Below, in pieces: positions 9,168 through 19,759 of a DNA stretch of 43,764 nucleotides (positions within the stretch are counted from its first letter, which is position 1; every line of letters starts with the position of its first letter). Where the stretch lies: positions 1 to 43,764 of the forward strand of contig JAJRVY010000313.1 of assembly GCA_024277065.1 (NCBI GenBank). Direction: 5' to 3'. The notes beneath the pieces are model-generated. The model saw nothing but the letters and a program-made list of their open reading frames with translations, searched no databases and was not told the origin of the DNA. Both the position numbers and the translations under genes were made by a program. The DNA comes from Planctomycetota bacterium. GTDB taxonomy: Bacteria; Planctomycetota; JAJSAM01; JAJVHW01.

Positions 9168-12100
9168 TCACGCAGCCGCGGCGCGCAGGCCGCGGCCGCG
9201 CCAGAGGAAGTAGATCGCGGGGTAGACGAGGAGGCCGACCGCGAAGTCGGTCACGACGCCGCCGACCATCGGCACCGCGATACGTTTCATGACGTCCGCC
9301 CCCGCGCCGGTGCTCCACATGATCGGCAGGAGGCCGGCGACGATGATCGTGGCGGTCATCGCCTTCGGCCGCAGCCGTTGCACGGCGCCGTCGTAGATCA
9401 CGAACCGCAGATCCGTGAGCGAGCGGAGCGGGCCGTTCTTCGCCGTCCACTCCTTGTAGGCGATCTCGAGGTAGAGCAGCATCACGCTCCCCATCTCGGC
9501 GCTGAGACCTGCCAGCGCGATGACACCGACCCAGACGGCGATGCTCATGTTGTAGTCCAGGAGCCAGATCAGCCAGAAGGCGCCCACGAGACTCAGCGGC
9601 ACCGAGAACATGATGATCGACGTCTCGATGAGACTGCGTGTGTTCAGGTAGATGATGAGCATGATCAAGAACAGCGTCAGGGGCACGACGAGGAGCAGGC
9701 GCTGCTTGGCGCGTTGCATGTACTCGTACTGACCGGACCACGTGATGCCGTAGCCGGGCGGCACCACGATCTCGCCCGAGGCGAGGGCCTCGTCCACCGC
9801 CTTCTGCGCCGCCGCGACGTACGTCCCGACGTCGATGTCGCGGATATCGACGTAGATCCAGGTGTTCGGCCGGCTGCCCTCGCTCTTGATCGCCGGTGCG
9901 CCCTTGCTGATCTCGATCTGCGCAAGCTGCCCCAAGGGGATCTGCCGTCCGCGCGGCGTCGGTACGAGGACCGCCCGGAGCTGATCCAGGTTGTCGCGCA
10001 GTTCGCGCGGATAGCGCAGGTTGATGGGGTAGCGCTCGAGCCCCTCGACCGTCGTCGTCACGTTCATGCCGCCGATCGCCGTCGAGATCACGTCCTGGAC
10101 ATCGCCGACCGTCAGTCCGTAGCGGGCGATCGCGTCGCGGTCGATGGTGAAGTTCACGTAGTTCCCACCGACGACGCGCTCCGCGTAGACGCTCAGCGTG
10201 TTCGGTACGCCGCGCACGACGGATTCGATCTGCTCGCCGATCGTCTGGAGCGTGGCGAGGTCGTGGCCCGAGACCTTGATCCCCACCGGCGTCTTGATGC
10301 CGGTGGACAGCATGTCGATGCGCGTCTTGATCGGCATCGTCCATGCGTTGGTGACTCCCGGGTAGTCGATGGCGCGATCCAGAGCATCCACCAGCTCGTC
10401 CGGGGTACGCCGGCGGTGCGCGACGCGCTTGCCCATCATGTCCGTGATGTCCACGGCCGGCCAGTCCTCCTGCGGTTTCAGCATGATGGTCGTCTCCATC
10501 ATGCTGAGCGAGGCCGGGTCCGTGGCGGTCTCGGCGCGACCGACCTTACCGAAGACGTTGGCGACCTCCGGGAACGTGGCGATCGTGCGATCCGTCTGTT
10601 GCAGGAGTTCACGCGCTTTCGTGATGGAGATGCCCGGCAGCGTCGTCGGCATGTAGAGGAGGTCACCCTCGTACAAGGGCGGCATGAACTCGGAGCCGAG
10701 CTGACTGAACGGGAACAGCGTCGCGACGACGGTCAGGACCGACGCGATGACGACGCCGAGCGCGGCCTTGCGAGAGTGCAGGATGCCGCTCATGAACGGG
10801 TGATACACCGCCGCGAGGAACTTGTTGATCGGGTTGGCGCTCTCGGGCCGGATCTTGCCCCTGACGAGGTAGTACATCAGCACGGGAGCCAGCGTGATCG
10901 ACAGCAGCGCAGCGGCGGCCATCGAGTACGTCTTCGTGAAGGCGAGCGGCTTGAAGAGCCGCCCCTCCTGCGCCTGGAGGGTGAACACCGGGACGAAGCT
11001 GATCGTGATCACGAGCAGCGAGAAGAAGAGGGTCGGACCGACCTCCACCGCGGCTTCCTTGATCAGCTCGAAATGCGACCGCCCCTTCGCACCGTGCTCC
11101 AGGTGCTTGTGGGCATTCTCGATCATGACGATCGCGGCATCCACCATCGCCCCGATGGCGATTGCGATCCCTCCGAGGCTCATGATGTTGGCGCCGATCC
11201 CCTGCCAGTACATCACCATGAACGCGAGCAGAATGGCGAGCGGCAGCACCAGGATCGCGACGAGCGCGCTGCGTAAGTGGAGCAGGAACAGCATGCAGAC
11301 GATCGAGACGACGAGGCACTCCTCGATCAGCTTGTCCCGGAGCGTCTCGACCGAGCGATCGATCAGCCCCGAGCGGTCGTAGGCCACCTTGACCTCGACG
11401 TCATCCGGGAGGTTCGTCTCGATCTCCCGCAGCTTCTCCTTGACGCGCTCGATGACCTCGAGCGCGTTCGCCCCGTAGCGCACGATGACGACGCCGCCGA
11501 CGACCTCACCCTCGCCGTTGGAGTCCGCCAGACCCCGCCGCATGTCGGGCCCCAGTGTGACGCTGCCGAGGTCCGAGATGAGAATCGGCGTGCCGTCCGG
11601 GCGTGCCCCGACGGCGGCCTTGGCGAGTTGCTCGGGGCTGTCGATGTAGCCCTTGACGCGGACGATGTACTCGGACTCGGACATCTCCATCAGGCGTCCG
11701 CCCACCTCGCCGTGCGAGCGCTTGATCGCGTGCCGGACCTTGTCGAGCCCGATCCCGTAGGCGCGGAGCTTCTCCGGCTCGACGGTCACCTGGTACTGCT
11801 TCACGAAGCCGCCGACGCTCGCGACCTCGGACACTCCCTCGACGGCGGTCAGCTCGTACTTGAGGTACCAGTCCTGAAGGCTGCGCAACTCTTGGAGGTT
11901 GCGCGTCGGGCTCTCCAGCGAGTACATGAACGCCCAGCCCACACCGGTGGCGTCGGGACCGAGCGTCGGCGTGACGCCCTGAGGGAGTTGGCTCTGCAGC
12001 TGGCTCAGGTATTCGAGCACGCGGCTGCGCGCCCAGTACAGATCCGTACCGTCCTCGAAGATGATGTAGACGAACGAGAAGTTGAAGAAGCTGTAGCCCC

Positions 12101-12347
12101 GCACGACTTTCGCATAGGGCACCGCGAGCATCTTCGTCGTGATCGGATACGTGATCTGGTCTTCGACGATTCGTGGCGCCTGCCCCGGATACTCCGTGAA
12201 GACGATCACCTGCACGTCGGAGAGGTCCGGGATCGCATCGAGGGGCGTGGCGCGGAGAGCGAAGTAGCCACCGAACGCGATGAAGAACGCCCCGAGGATG
12301 ACGAGGAAACGGTTGTCGAGGGAGAAGCTGATGATGCGGGCGATCAT
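9168..12347 (-). CDS. cusA: Copper/silver RND efflux transporter CusA (pump 1)
   Basis: Inner-membrane RND pump of the HME family, 1059 residues (E. coli CusA 1047). It should export Cu(I)/Ag(I) from the periplasm or cytoplasm through a CusB-TolC channel using the proton gradient. All three methionines of the CusA metal site are present by alignment from memory: Met566 in LLYMPTTLPG, Met616 in SMMETTIMLKP and Met679 in RIDMLSTGIKTPVGIKV. The TM4 proton-relay segment reads SLGGIAIAIGAMVDAAIVMI, the Cu/Ag-type form. TM1 (FLVILGAFFIAFGGYFAL) and the C-terminal helices are complete. The ATG at 12347 overlaps the stop of a 24-codon ORF that itself overlaps cusB, so the operon is tightly coupled. 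Transcribed from the sigma-54 promoter near 14916. Confidence 0.95.
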   Translation of the reverse strand: MIARIISFSLDNRFLVILGAFFIAFGGYFALRATPLDAIPDLSDVQVIVFTEYPGQAPRIVEDQITYPITTKMLAVPYAKVVRGYSFFNFSFVYIIFEDGTDLYWARSRVLEYLSQLQSQLPQGVTPTLGPDATGVGWAFMYSLESPTRNLQELRSLQDWYLKYELTAVEGVSEVASVGGFVKQYQVTVEPEKLRAYGIGLDKVRHAIKRSHGEVGGRLMEMSESEYIVRVKGYIDSPEQLAKAAVGARPDGTPILISDLGSVTLGPDMRRGLADSNGEGEVVGGVVIVRYGANALEVIERVKEKLREIETNLPDDVEVKVAYDRSGLIDRSVETLRDKLIEECLVVSIVCMLFLLHLRSALVAILVLPLAILLAFMVMYWQGIGANIMSLGGIAIAIGAMVDAAIVMIENAHKHLEHGAKGRSHFELIKEAAVEVGPTLFFSLLVITISFVPVFTLQAQEGRLFKPLAFTKTYSMAAAALLSITLAPVLMYYLVRGKIRPESANPINKFLAAVYHPFMSGILHSRKAALGVVIASVLTVVATLFPFSQLGSEFMPPLYEGDLLYMPTTLPGISITKARELLQQTDRTIATFPEVANVFGKVGRAETATDPASLSMMETTIMLKPQEDWPAVDITDMMGKRVAHRRRTPDELVDALDRAIDYPGVTNAWTMPIKTRIDMLSTGIKTPVGIKVSGHDLATLQTIGEQIESVVRGVPNTLSVYAERVVGGNYVNFTIDRDAIARYGLTVGDVQDVISTAIGGMNVTTTVEGLERYPINLRYPRELRDNLDQLRAVLVPTPRGRQIPLGQLAQIEISKGAPAIKSEGSRPNTWIYVDIRDIDVGTYVAAAQKAVDEALASGEIVVPPGYGITWSGQYEYMQRAKQRLLLVVPLTLFLIMLIIYLNTRSLIETSIIMFSVPLSLVGAFWLIWLLDYNMSIAVWVGVIALAGLSAEMGSVMLLYLEIAYKEWTAKNGPLRSLTDLRFVIYDGAVQRLRPKAMTATIIVAGLLPIMWSTGAGADVMKRIAVPMVGGVVTDFAVGLLVYPAIYFLWRGRGLRAAAA

Positions 12348-12418
12348 CGAACTGCACCGCCGGTGTGCTCGGTGTTCGGCGGGCTGACGCCCGGCGCGTC
12401 GGAGTCACGGTCGCTCAT
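12344..12418 (-). CDS. 24-codon micro-ORF bridging cusB and cusA
   Basis: ATG at 12418 overlaps the cusB stop (ATGA) and its own TGA overlaps the cusA ATG (ATGA). It encodes MSDRDSDAPGVSPPNTEHTG followed by GAVR. The exact overlaps at both ends suggest it serves as a translational relay that keeps ribosomes moving from cusB to cusA rather than as a functional peptide. No own ribosome site stands out. It could equally be a chance ORF in a 67-bp gap. Confidence 0.4.
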   Translation of the reverse strand: MSDRDSDAPGVSPPNTEHTGGAVR

Positions 12419-13935
12419 CGGGGCTCGTCACCTGCGGACTCGCGGTCCGTCGGTTGCGCGCCGGCCGTCGGGACCAGTTCCATGCTGTCGCCGCAGATCG
12501 GACACGGCCCCGGCGCGTCGTAGACGATGACCTGGTGCTCGGGCATCGGGCACACGTACTGGCGTGTGGGCGCGGGCACCGTGCCCGGTGCGGTCCCGGG
12601 CGGCGCCGGGGCCTCGGAGTCAGAGGTCGCGTCGGCGGACGATGCTGCGCCCGGCTCCAGGAACTTCAGCGCCGCCTCGCGCAGCCGGCTCTCGGAGTCG
12701 AGCAGGAACTGACCGGACAGAACGACCTGCTCGCCCGGCTCCAGCCCGGAGATGACCTGGATCATGTTGTTCTCCGAGCGGACGCCCGTGCGGACGTCGC
12801 GCAACGCGAAGCGGCCGCCGTCCCTGGCCACGAACGCCACGGCGCGCTCGCCGGTGTCGATCACGGCGATGTCGGGGACGAGTGTCGCCGCCGGATCGAT
12901 CTCGCTTCGCACGTGGATCGTCGAGTACATGCCCGGCTTCAGGTCGTAGCCGGGGTTGAAGAACTCCATCCGGATCGAGATCTCGCGGGTGCCCTCCTCG
13001 AGGTAGGGGTAGATGTACGTCACGCGGCCGACGAAGGTCCTGCCGGGAATGTACGAGAGTGTCATCCGTGCTTCGTCGCCGACGTGGACGAACGGCAGGT
13101 CGTACTCGAAGACGCGCCCCAGGACCCAGACGCGCGAGAGATCCGCGATGCGGAAGAGATCCCGTCCGGCACGGACCGCCTCGCCATCGACGACGTTCTT
13201 GTGCGTCACGATCCCGGTGAACGGGGATCGCAGCGTGACGGTCTTGGAGGCGACGCCGGTGCGGGCCAGTTCCTCGATCGTCTCCGGCGGCACGTCGTAG
13301 TACTCGAGCTTGGTCTTCGCGCCGGACAGCAGACTGTTGGCGTCGAGCCGTGAACCGGGCGCGGCGGTGCCGCGCCCTCGCCGCGAACTCCTGAGTGCCA
13401 CGAGGTACTCCTTCTGGGCGGAGAAGAGCTCGGGTGAGTAGAGATCGAACAGCGGATCGCCCGTATGGATCTGCGTTCCCGTCTCATCGACGTAGAGCTT
13501 CTCGATCCAGCCGTCGATCTTGGTCGTGACCACGCCGAGCGTCGTCTCGTCGAAGGCGACGTAGCCGACCATGCGGACGTTCTTGACCAGCGGTCCGGTC
13601 GTCACGCGGCCGAGGCGGATGCCGATGTTCTGGCGCGTGGTCGGGTCGATCTCGATCTCTCCGGCTGACGCGCCCTCACCCTCGTAGACGGCGACGAGAT
13701 CCATGCCCATCGAGTCCTTGCCGGGTTCCTGGTGGATCTCGCCCGGCACCATCGGCGACTTCCAGTAGAGGACCTTCTTGCCCGAACCGGCTGCTGCGCC
13801 GTTGCCCATCGCCATGCCGGCGGGCATGTCCGCGTCACCCCAGAGGCTCGAGCCCCACTGTCGTGACGCCCAGCCGCCGAGCGCGAACGCCACGACGATG
13901 AGCCCTGCTGTCAGCATCGCACTCTTGCCGCTCAT
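12415..13935 (-). CDS. cusB: CusB-type periplasmic adaptor with metal-binding domains at both ends (pump 1)
   Basis: Membrane-fusion adaptor linking CusA to an outer-membrane channel; 506 residues. The start is the ATG preceded by GGAGGAAGAGCGC; an upstream in-frame extension lacks a ribosome site. Residues 6-24 form the membrane anchor (AMLTAGLIVVAFALGGW). Residues about 55-82 are a heavy-metal-binding domain (YWKSPMVPGEIHQEPGKDSM). The HlyD/CusB core follows: lipoyl halves around GWIEKLYVDETGTQIHTGDP, hairpin and barrel with RIADLSRVWVLGRVFEYDLP. Residues about 455-490 hold a second metal-binding module, CPMPEHQ...CPICGDSMELVP. Metal modules at both ends are unusual; E. coli CusB has neither. 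It overlaps the micro-ORF and lies 149 bp after the coiled-coil gene, with no other gene visible in that gap. Confidence 0.93.
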   Translation of the reverse strand: MSGKSAMLTAGLIVVAFALGGWASRQWGSSLWGDADMPAGMAMGNGAAAGSGKKVLYWKSPMVPGEIHQEPGKDSMGMDLVAVYEGEGASAGEIEIDPTTRQNIGIRLGRVTTGPLVKNVRMVGYVAFDETTLGVVTTKIDGWIEKLYVDETGTQIHTGDPLFDLYSPELFSAQKEYLVALRSSRRGRGTAAPGSRLDANSLLSGAKTKLEYYDVPPETIEELARTGVASKTVTLRSPFTGIVTHKNVVDGEAVRAGRDLFRIADLSRVWVLGRVFEYDLPFVHVGDEARMTLSYIPGRTFVGRVTYIYPYLEEGTREISIRMEFFNPGYDLKPGMYSTIHVRSEIDPAATLVPDIAVIDTGERAVAFVARDGGRFALRDVRTGVRSENNMIQVISGLEPGEQVVLSGQFLLDSESRLREAALKFLEPGAASSADATSDSEAPAPPGTAPGTVPAPTRQYVCPMPEHQVIVYDAPGPCPICGDSMELVPTAGAQPTDRESAGDEPR

Positions 13936-14084
13936 GCGCTCTTCCTCCCCCCCGTGCTCCGCAGAAGAGCCGCGAGGCCGTCTTGTCGGTGTCGTCGTGT
14001 GGGGCGGCGCGGCTCGCCTGCGCATGACGCGACCGCCCGGCGGCGGTGAGTTCGCGCCCGGCGCATCGTACACCCGGCGCGTCG

Positions 14085-14852
14085 CTACTCGCGCCGTCGG
14101 GCCAGGGCAAGCTCGTAGAGCGCCGTGGCGCGCTTGCTGAGTTCCTCGTTCGTGTCGCGGAGCGCACGGGCGAGGTCGCGCAGACTCAAGGTGAGTGCGG
14201 CCGCCGGCTGCGCGAGCCCGCCGATCGCCGTCTCGGCGGCATCGAGCTCGCGAGCGGCGGCGCGCGTCGCTGCGGCGAGGACGTCACGCTCGATCTTCAG
14301 GCCCTTCTTGCCGGCCTTGCGTGAGACCTTGCGCAACCGCTGGTACGCACGCAGAGCTCTGGCTGCTCCGTGCCGTGCGAGCGTTGCGCGCACCTTCGCG
14401 GCCTCCGCTTCGCAGCGCTCGACGTCGCGCGCTGCAGCTCGCTTCTCGCGTTCGGCCGCACGTGCGGCCCGCTTGGAGCTCGAGCCCGACCCCGAGCCGG
14501 ACCCGTCGGCGCCCCCGCCGGCGCCACCGTTCGTACCGTTCGGTCGGTCGCCTCCGACGCGGCGCCCGGTGGGCCCGCGGGTGTTGCCGCCGCGCCCTGC
14601 CCCGCCACCGCCGAGACCTCCGCGGGCGAAGGCCTGGACGGGACCGGCTGCGAGCGGCGCCGGACCGCCGAGACGGAAGCCGGTCGGCGGCTGGGCTTCC
14701 GGCCGACCGCCGCGGACCGGGACGACGTCGGCCCCGGGCGCCGACGGCGCTGCTCGGGCGCCGGACGGCGCAGGGAGCAGCGCGGCCAGTGCCGCAACCG
14801 CCGAGAACAGAACGAGCGTGCGTCTCAGGGACCGTCGATGCAGCGTGGGCAT
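14085..14852 (-). CDS. Secreted Gly/Ser-rich coiled-coil protein heading the cusBA operon
   Basis: 255 residues. The start is the ATG behind AGGAGGT (14852); an upstream in-frame GTG/ATG region is less likely. Residues 1-35 are a signal peptide (RTLVLFSAVAALAALLPAPS). Residues about 70-120 are disordered and Gly/Ser-rich (GGLGGGGAGRGGN, GSGSGSGSSSKRAA). Residues about 120-255 are strongly helical and Arg/Ala/Glu-rich with heptad character (AAEREKRAAARDVERCEAEA, SLRDLARALRDTNEELSKRA). One Cys, no enzyme motif, no recognised family. It is the first gene behind the sigma-54 promoter at 14909-14924 and the twin palindromes at 15001-15037, so it is predicted to be induced with the pump and may be a periplasmic accessory. 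Confidence 0.75.
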   Translation of the reverse strand: MPTLHRRSLRRTLVLFSAVAALAALLPAPSGARAAPSAPGADVVPVRGGRPEAQPPTGFRLGGPAPLAAGPVQAFARGGLGGGGAGRGGNTRGPTGRRVGGDRPNGTNGGAGGGADGSGSGSGSSSKRAARAAEREKRAAARDVERCEAEAAKVRATLARHGAARALRAYQRLRKVSRKAGKKGLKIERDVLAAATRAAARELDAAETAIGGLAQPAAALTLSLRDLARALRDTNEELSKRATALYELALARRRE

Positions 14853-14908
14853 GCCGACCTCCTGGCAGGTTGCCGCGGCACGCGCGGTCACCCACCGTTT
14901 GCATCCGA

Positions 14909-14924
14909 CGCAACGTCCGTGCCC
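14909..14924 (-). promoter_or_regulatory. Sigma-54 promoter A (coiled-coil protein-cusBA operon)
   Basis: Minus-strand GGGCACGGACGTTGCG matches the -24/-12 consensus TGGCACG-N4-TTGCA at all core positions except the first T. GG and GC elements have the correct 10-bp spacing. Predicted transcription start is near 14898, giving a leader of about 46 bases to the ATG at 14852. Confidence 0.75.
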
Positions 14925-15000
14925 GCCGCGCCGGCGGTGCGCCGCCGTGCTCCGTCGCGTCCGGCGAGCCTGGCTGCGCGCGAGCCCCTCCCCCCGCCGA

Positions 15001-15016
15001 TGTGTGATATCCGGCG
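15001..15016 (-). promoter_or_regulatory. Activator site A1 (16-bp imperfect palindrome)
   Basis: TGTGTGATATCCGGCG on the plus strand, centre 15008.5. It is one of eight related palindromes; it lies 92 bp (centre to centre) upstream of sigma-54 promoter A and 21 bp from site A2, as expected for an enhancer pair bound by an NtrC-type regulator on one DNA face. Confidence 0.6.
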
Positions 15017-15021
15017 GGGCC

Positions 15022-15037
15022 TGTCGGATATCGGACA
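15022..15037 (-). promoter_or_regulatory. Activator site A2 (16-bp palindrome)
   Basis: TGTCGGATATCGGACA, centre 15029.5. It differs by one base from the perfect palindrome at 19879-19894. It lies within a longer imperfect inverted repeat (CCTGTC...GACAGG). Confidence 0.7.
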
Positions 15038-15055
15038 GGTCCCGCCACGCAGAGA

Positions 15056-15084
15056 ACCCCGCCCTCGCGATGCGAGGGCGGGGT
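15056..15084 (-). terminator. Strong hairpin terminator after the 15127-16155 gene
   Basis: A perfect 13-bp GC-rich stem (ACCCCGCCCTCGC / GCGAGGGCGGGGT) with a 3-base loop, followed on the minus strand by TTCTCT. It sits 43 bp after the stop at 15127 and insulates the enhancer/promoter A region from upstream read-through. Confidence 0.75.
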
Positions 15085-15126
15085 CAGCGGCGGCATTGCG
15101 CCCGGCGCCCGGCCTTCTCGGCGCGG

Positions 15127-16155
15127 TCAGCGCGCGGCGTGCCCGTACGCGCCGGACAGCAGCAAGGCGTCGATGATCCTCCCGTGGAGGGCGTGGTTCT
15201 CTTTGCCCTCGGGATCGAGGTCGCAGGCCTTCGTGCACCAGTCCTCGGCGCGCGCCACAGAGCCTCGCAGCAGCTCGCTCTCGCCGAGGCGCAGGTACGT
15301 GGCGAGGAGCTTGGCCTTCACCGCGTCGCGAATACGGTCGGCGTCGTCGGGCGCCACGCCCTCGGGCGGGAGACCCAGTTCCTCGGCCTTCTTCCACGCC
15401 GCTTCCAGATGGGTTCGGCGTTCGCGCAGGTGTCTCGAGTCGCGCACCGACCGGGCGTGGCCGGCGACCTTCGCGCCGTGTTCGTCGGCCTTCTCGACGT
15501 GCAGCCGGATGTTCTTCACGTCGGCGTCCCAGGCGCTTGCCTGCTGCCGGAACGCCGAGAGCGCGCGGGATGCTTCGCGAGCCTCTTTCCTGGCGCGAGC
15601 GGCCTGGGCGAGCGCCTCCCGGACCGTCGCTAGACGTTCGCGCGCCGTCGCGGCGACGTCGGTCTTCGCGTAACGTGTGGCCACGATCTCGAAGTAGCGC
15701 TGTGCCGCCGCCGGACGGCCCTCGGCCAGGAACGCGTCGCCGCGCGCGACCAGATCCTCGGCGATCTTCGTGCCGAGCCGCGCGATCTCCGCGTCGGCGC
15801 GCTCCGTCGCTGCGGCGTCGCGCCGTGCCTTCCGCAGCTCACTCACGGCCTGCACGAGGAGACCTCGACTCTCGGCCCACTTCGCCAGCGCCAGGCGCGC
15901 CTCGGTGTCGTCGCCGAGACGGTTCGAGCGCACCTGCCACCACGAGCGCGGCTCGAGCTCGGAGGCCTGCAGCGTGACGCGGCCCAGCGGGGGCCAGTCG
16001 GCGTCGATCACGACGGTGGAATCCGTCACTTCGACGACCTCTCCGTGGTAGGTCGCGCCGTCGCTATTCATGAGCGTCTCCGTCGCAAGCGCGGGCGTCG
16101 CGAATGCGAGGTTCACGAACACGAGACTCATCAGGATCATGGACTTGAGACGCAC
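15127..16155 (-). CDS. Secreted TPR/coiled-coil protein of unknown function
   Basis: 342 residues beginning at GTG 16155, chosen because an almost perfect Shine-Dalgarno AAGGAGGTGA lies just upstream. Residues 1-25 are a signal peptide (MILMSLVFVNLAFATPALA). Residues about 28-72 form a small beta domain (DGATYHGEVVEVTDSTVVI). The rest is helical with TPR-like pairs (ARLALAKWAESRGLLVQAVS, GDAFLAEGRPAAAQRYFEIV, GSVARAEDWCTKACDLDPEG) flanking a long central coiled coil (about 165-270). Such proteins usually act as periplasmic scaffolds; no enzyme motif is seen. A terminator follows it. It lies 146 bp downstream of the FHA kinase gene in the same orientation, and a weak sigma-54-like sequence lies in that gap. 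Confidence 0.75.
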   Translation of the reverse strand: MRLKSMILMSLVFVNLAFATPALATETLMNSDGATYHGEVVEVTDSTVVIDADWPPLGRVTLQASELEPRSWWQVRSNRLGDDTEARLALAKWAESRGLLVQAVSELRKARRDAAATERADAEIARLGTKIAEDLVARGDAFLAEGRPAAAQRYFEIVATRYAKTDVAATARERLATVREALAQAARARKEAREASRALSAFRQQASAWDADVKNIRLHVEKADEHGAKVAGHARSVRDSRHLRERRTHLEAAWKKAEELGLPPEGVAPDDADRIRDAVKAKLLATYLRLGESELLRGSVARAEDWCTKACDLDPEGKENHALHGRIIDALLLSGAYGHAAR

Positions 16156-16210
16156 GTGTCACCTCCTTGGCCGTGGGGGCTGGTTGCCCCTGCGGCTCAC
16201 GGCGATGCCG

Positions 16211-16226
16211 CGCACATCCTGTGCCG
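16211..16226 (-). promoter_or_regulatory. Weak sigma-54-like promoter sequence
   Basis: Minus-strand CGGCACAGGATGTGCG keeps the GG and GC elements with correct spacing and sits 56 bp before the GTG at 16155. No palindrome of the enhancer family is visible upstream of it. It may be chance. Confidence 0.25.
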
Positions 16227-16301
16227 GAAGTTGCGCCGAACGAGACCCACCGCCGGGTGGTGGCGGGGACATCGGGGGTGGGGGGGCGCGGCGCGGAGAG
16301 G

Positions 16302-17603
16302 TCAGCGCAGGGCGTCGTGCAGCGCCTCGAGCAAGGGCTCGCGGACGAACCACAGCGCGGCGGCGACGGCTGCCATGAGGAGCAGGCGGATGCCCCAGTC
16401 GGAGAGCCCGCTGCGTACGCGGCGCGCGCGCTTCCTCGACCGGCGCGCGACCGCCACGTCGTCCAGCGCCGCGGCGAGCCGTTGCCCGACGGCTGCCGCG
16501 TCGGTGGGGCGCGCACGCGGGTCGCGGGCCATCATCTCGTGCACGGCGCGGGTGACCTCGTCCGGGAGGCCGCGACAGAGACGTTCGATCGGGAACGGCT
16601 CGTCCTCTCCGACGGCGCGGATGATGTCGCGCAGATCCGCGCCCTTGTGCGGCGTGCGCCCGGCGAGCATCCGGTAGAGCGTGGCGCCGAGGGAGTACAC
16701 GTCCGACGCGCGCGTGACTGCTTCGCGGCGCGCCTGCTCGGGCGACATGAAGTGCGGCGTGCCGATGCGCTGCCGCGCGGCGTCGTCCACGCGCACGACG
16801 GTGCCCATGTCCCCGAGCTTGACGATGCCGCGGGCGTCGAGCAGCAGGTTGGCGGGCTTGACGTCGCGATGCACGAAGCCCTGCTGGTGGACGTACGCGA
16901 TACCCCGCGCCGCCGCGGAGGCGAGCGCGACGGCGTCGCGCCACGGCAACCGCGAACCCGGGCGCGTCAGCAGCAGGTCCTCGACGGTGCCGCCCTCCAT
17001 GAACTCCATCGTGAAGTAGTGCATGCCACCCGCGGCGCCGACGTCGTAGACGGGGATGACGTTGGGGTGGGAGAGCGCGGCTGCGGCTCGCGCCTCCGCG
17101 ATGAACCGATCCACGTGGCCCGGTCGCTCGGCGAGCTTCGGCGACAGCACCTTGACCGCCTCCAGACGGTCGAGGGCCCTCTGCCGTGCGCGGTACACGG
17201 TGCCGCCGGCGCCCATGCCGACGCGTTCCAGGATCTCGTAGCCGGGGATGTCCGGGAAACCTGCGCGCGCGCCCTCGCCGCGCGCCGGCAGCGGTGGGGG
17301 CGCGTCCCCGTGCGCGTCGCCCTCGAAGCGTAGCAGCGTGCGTCCGACCTGGATGCGCGCGCCACGCTCGAGCGGCGTCCAGCCCTCGGCGCGCCGGCCG
17401 TCCACGTGCGTGCCGTTCTCCGTCTCGAGGTCGCGCAGCACCCATGCGCCGCGTTCGATGCGGATGACGGCGTGCTGCCGCGACGCGCGCGGGTCGTCGA
17501 GCACGATGTCGCAGCCCGCTTCCCGGCCAATCACCGACGGATAGGCCGGCAGCACGATCTCCCTGCCGACGTCGGCGCCGCGAACCACGATCAGCCGTGC
17601 CAT
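16302..17603 (-). CDS. FHA-domain Ser/Thr protein kinase, membrane anchored
   Basis: 433 residues from ATG 17603 (GAGGAG upstream; the frame is open further but without support). Residues 2-95 are an FHA phosphothreonine-binding domain: SVIGREAGCDIVLDDPRASR, then QHAVIRIERG and LETENGTHVDGR. Residues about 115-390 are a Hanks-type kinase: glycine loop VGMGAGGTVYRA, lysine in EAVKVLSPK, catalytic loop HRDVKPANLLL (about 243-253), and SPEQAR in place of APE. The DFG triplet is replaced by DMG (LGDMGTVV); the metal-binding Asp is kept, so activity is possible. A C-terminal helix (RLLLMAAVAAALWFV, about 404-420) anchors the protein, leaving the N-terminal part cytoplasmic. A 121-bp gap separates it from the PEGA kinase gene in the same orientation; nothing else is visible in that gap. 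Confidence 0.88.
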   Translation of the reverse strand: MARLIVVRGADVGREIVLPAYPSVIGREAGCDIVLDDPRASRQHAVIRIERGAWVLRDLETENGTHVDGRRAEGWTPLERGARIQVGRTLLRFEGDAHGDAPPPLPARGEGARAGFPDIPGYEILERVGMGAGGTVYRARQRALDRLEAVKVLSPKLAERPGHVDRFIAEARAAAALSHPNVIPVYDVGAAGGMHYFTMEFMEGGTVEDLLLTRPGSRLPWRDAVALASAAARGIAYVHQQGFVHRDVKPANLLLDARGIVKLGDMGTVVRVDDAARQRIGTPHFMSPEQARREAVTRASDVYSLGATLYRMLAGRTPHKGADLRDIIRAVGEDEPFPIERLCRGLPDEVTRAVHEMMARDPRARPTDAAAVGQRLAAALDDVAVARRSRKRARRVRSGLSDWGIRLLLMAAVAAALWFVREPLLEALHDALR

Positions 17604-17724
17604 GTGCTCCTCGCCGCGTCCGTGCGCCCGCTCGCTCCCGACTTGCGGCGCGCCCACGGTCGCAATCGGGGAGCGCGCCGTCAAGCCTGGCGCGGTGCAG
17701 ATCGCCGTCCGTCGAGCCGCGGCG

Positions 17725-19719
<1,995 letters not shown>

Positions 19720-19759
19720 GACGTCGTGCTGCCGGGTGCTGCTCAGTGCTGCGGTCTCA

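Noticed and set aside
9836-9852. Another GATATC-containing near-palindrome (around GCGGATATCGACG)
   Set aside because: It lies deep inside cusA coding sequence (Asp-Ile-Arg-Asp-Ile-Asp), is unpaired and has no sigma-54 box at the right distance.
13936-14084. A small gene between cusB1 and the coiled-coil gene
   Set aside because: The open frame here is only an upstream extension of cusB without a ribosome site; the real start at 13935 has a strong one.
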